This document shows, piece by piece, positions 5,931-6,203 of a stretch of 6,203 nt of DNA. Under the pieces are notes generated by a model. That model did not search any database. It worked only from the letters and a program-made list of their open reading frames with translations, and was not told the DNA's origin. Position 1 is the stretch's first letter. Each line of letters begins with the position of its first letter. The stretch comes from Gammaproteobacteria bacterium (GTDB lineage Bacteria; Pseudomonadota; Gammaproteobacteria; Pseudomonadales; DSM-25080). The translations under genes were made by a program, and so were the position numbers. The stretch lies in contig JABXIR010000094.1 in assembly GCA_013372965.1 (NCBI GenBank), forward strand, positions 1 through 6,203, written 5' to 3'.

Positions 5931-6203
5931 ATGCCTTCTTTATCTGAAGCCGTTCAGTCGCGAAGAACGTTCGCGATCATTTCGCACCCCGATGCGGGTA
6001 AAACGACCATTACTGAAAAGCTACTACTGCTCGGTAATTTGATTCAAAAAGCCGGTACGGTGAAGGGTAAGGGTTCTGATCGCCATGCCACCTCGGATTG
6101 GATGAGTATGGAGCAGGAACGTGGCATTTCGGTCACATCGTCGGTGATGCAATTTCCGTATAACGGCCGAATGGTCAACTTACTCGACACGCCAGGACAC
6201 GAA
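5931..6203 (+). CDS. prfC: Peptide chain release factor 3 (RF3), 5' part only
   Basis: RF3 is a cytoplasmic translational GTPase that removes RF1 and RF2 from the ribosome after peptide release. The 91 codons present hold the start of its G domain: P-loop SHPDAGKTT (18-26), switch region ERGISVTSSVMQFPY (63-77, Thr69 as the magnesium-coordinating Thr) and DTPGH (86-90). The stretch KGKGSDRHATSDWMSMEQ (45-62) is specific to RF3 and separates it from EF-G, LepA and TypA. The frame is open to the window edge; the full protein is normally near 530 residues, so most is missing. ATG 5931 gives the usual RF3 N-terminus (LSEAVQSRRTFAIISHPDAG). Its ribosome site is weak (GAG at 5918-5920, 10 nt away), and an out-of-frame ATG lies 7 nt upstream. 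It is transcribed separately from the secretion operon. Confidence 0.97.
   Translation, partial: MPSLSEAVQSRRTFAIISHPDAGKTTITEKLLLLGNLIQKAGTVKGKGSDRHATSDWMSMEQERGISVTSSVMQFPYNGRMVNLLDTPGHE

Overview
The window looks like chromosomal DNA of a gammaproteobacterium, probably a marine or environmental one, with roughly balanced base composition. The evidence is the close match of the right-hand partial gene to peptide chain release factor 3 (PrfC) of gammaproteobacteria, and a type I secretion operon with the same gene order as the Lap/Agg adhesin exporters of Pseudomonas and Shewanella. I cannot place the lineage more precisely by eye.

Layout. Positions 1-27 may hold the first codons of a divergent minus-strand gene (weak call). 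Positions 28-192 are a short non-coding region that should carry the operon promoter. Positions 193-5465 are a tightly packed four-gene plus-strand operon: an ABC exporter with a cysteine-free N-terminal domain (193-2307), an HlyD/LapC-type membrane fusion protein (2297-3598, overlapping the exporter by 11 nt), a TolC/LapE/AggA-type outer-membrane channel (3600-4913), and a small OmpA-like lipoprotein with a calcium-binding TSP3-like motif (4914-5465). A strong intrinsic terminator (5489-5515) closes the operon. Positions 5516-5930 are non-coding, with a candidate promoter and a notable dyad in front of prfC, whose first 91 codons (5931-6203) run off the right edge.

How it works together. The first three products form a complete one-step channel: the ABC protein powers export at the inner membrane, the fusion protein spans the periplasm, and the TolC-type protein opens the outer membrane. 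The exporter type (no peptidase cysteine) fits large RTX or adhesin cargo with a C-terminal secretion signal. In Shewanella the equivalent operon also carries an OmpA-like lipoprotein straight after the TolC gene, so the fourth gene belongs to a known arrangement. Its peptidoglycan-binding loop looks degenerate here. No cargo adhesin and no LapG/LapD-type protease or c-di-GMP receptor lies inside the window, and the terminator separates the operon from what follows.

I do not see a wholly new system. The items most worth a second look are the divergent N-terminus of the exporter, the altered OmpA-like lipoprotein, and the dyad plus overlapping mini-ORF at the start of prfC.
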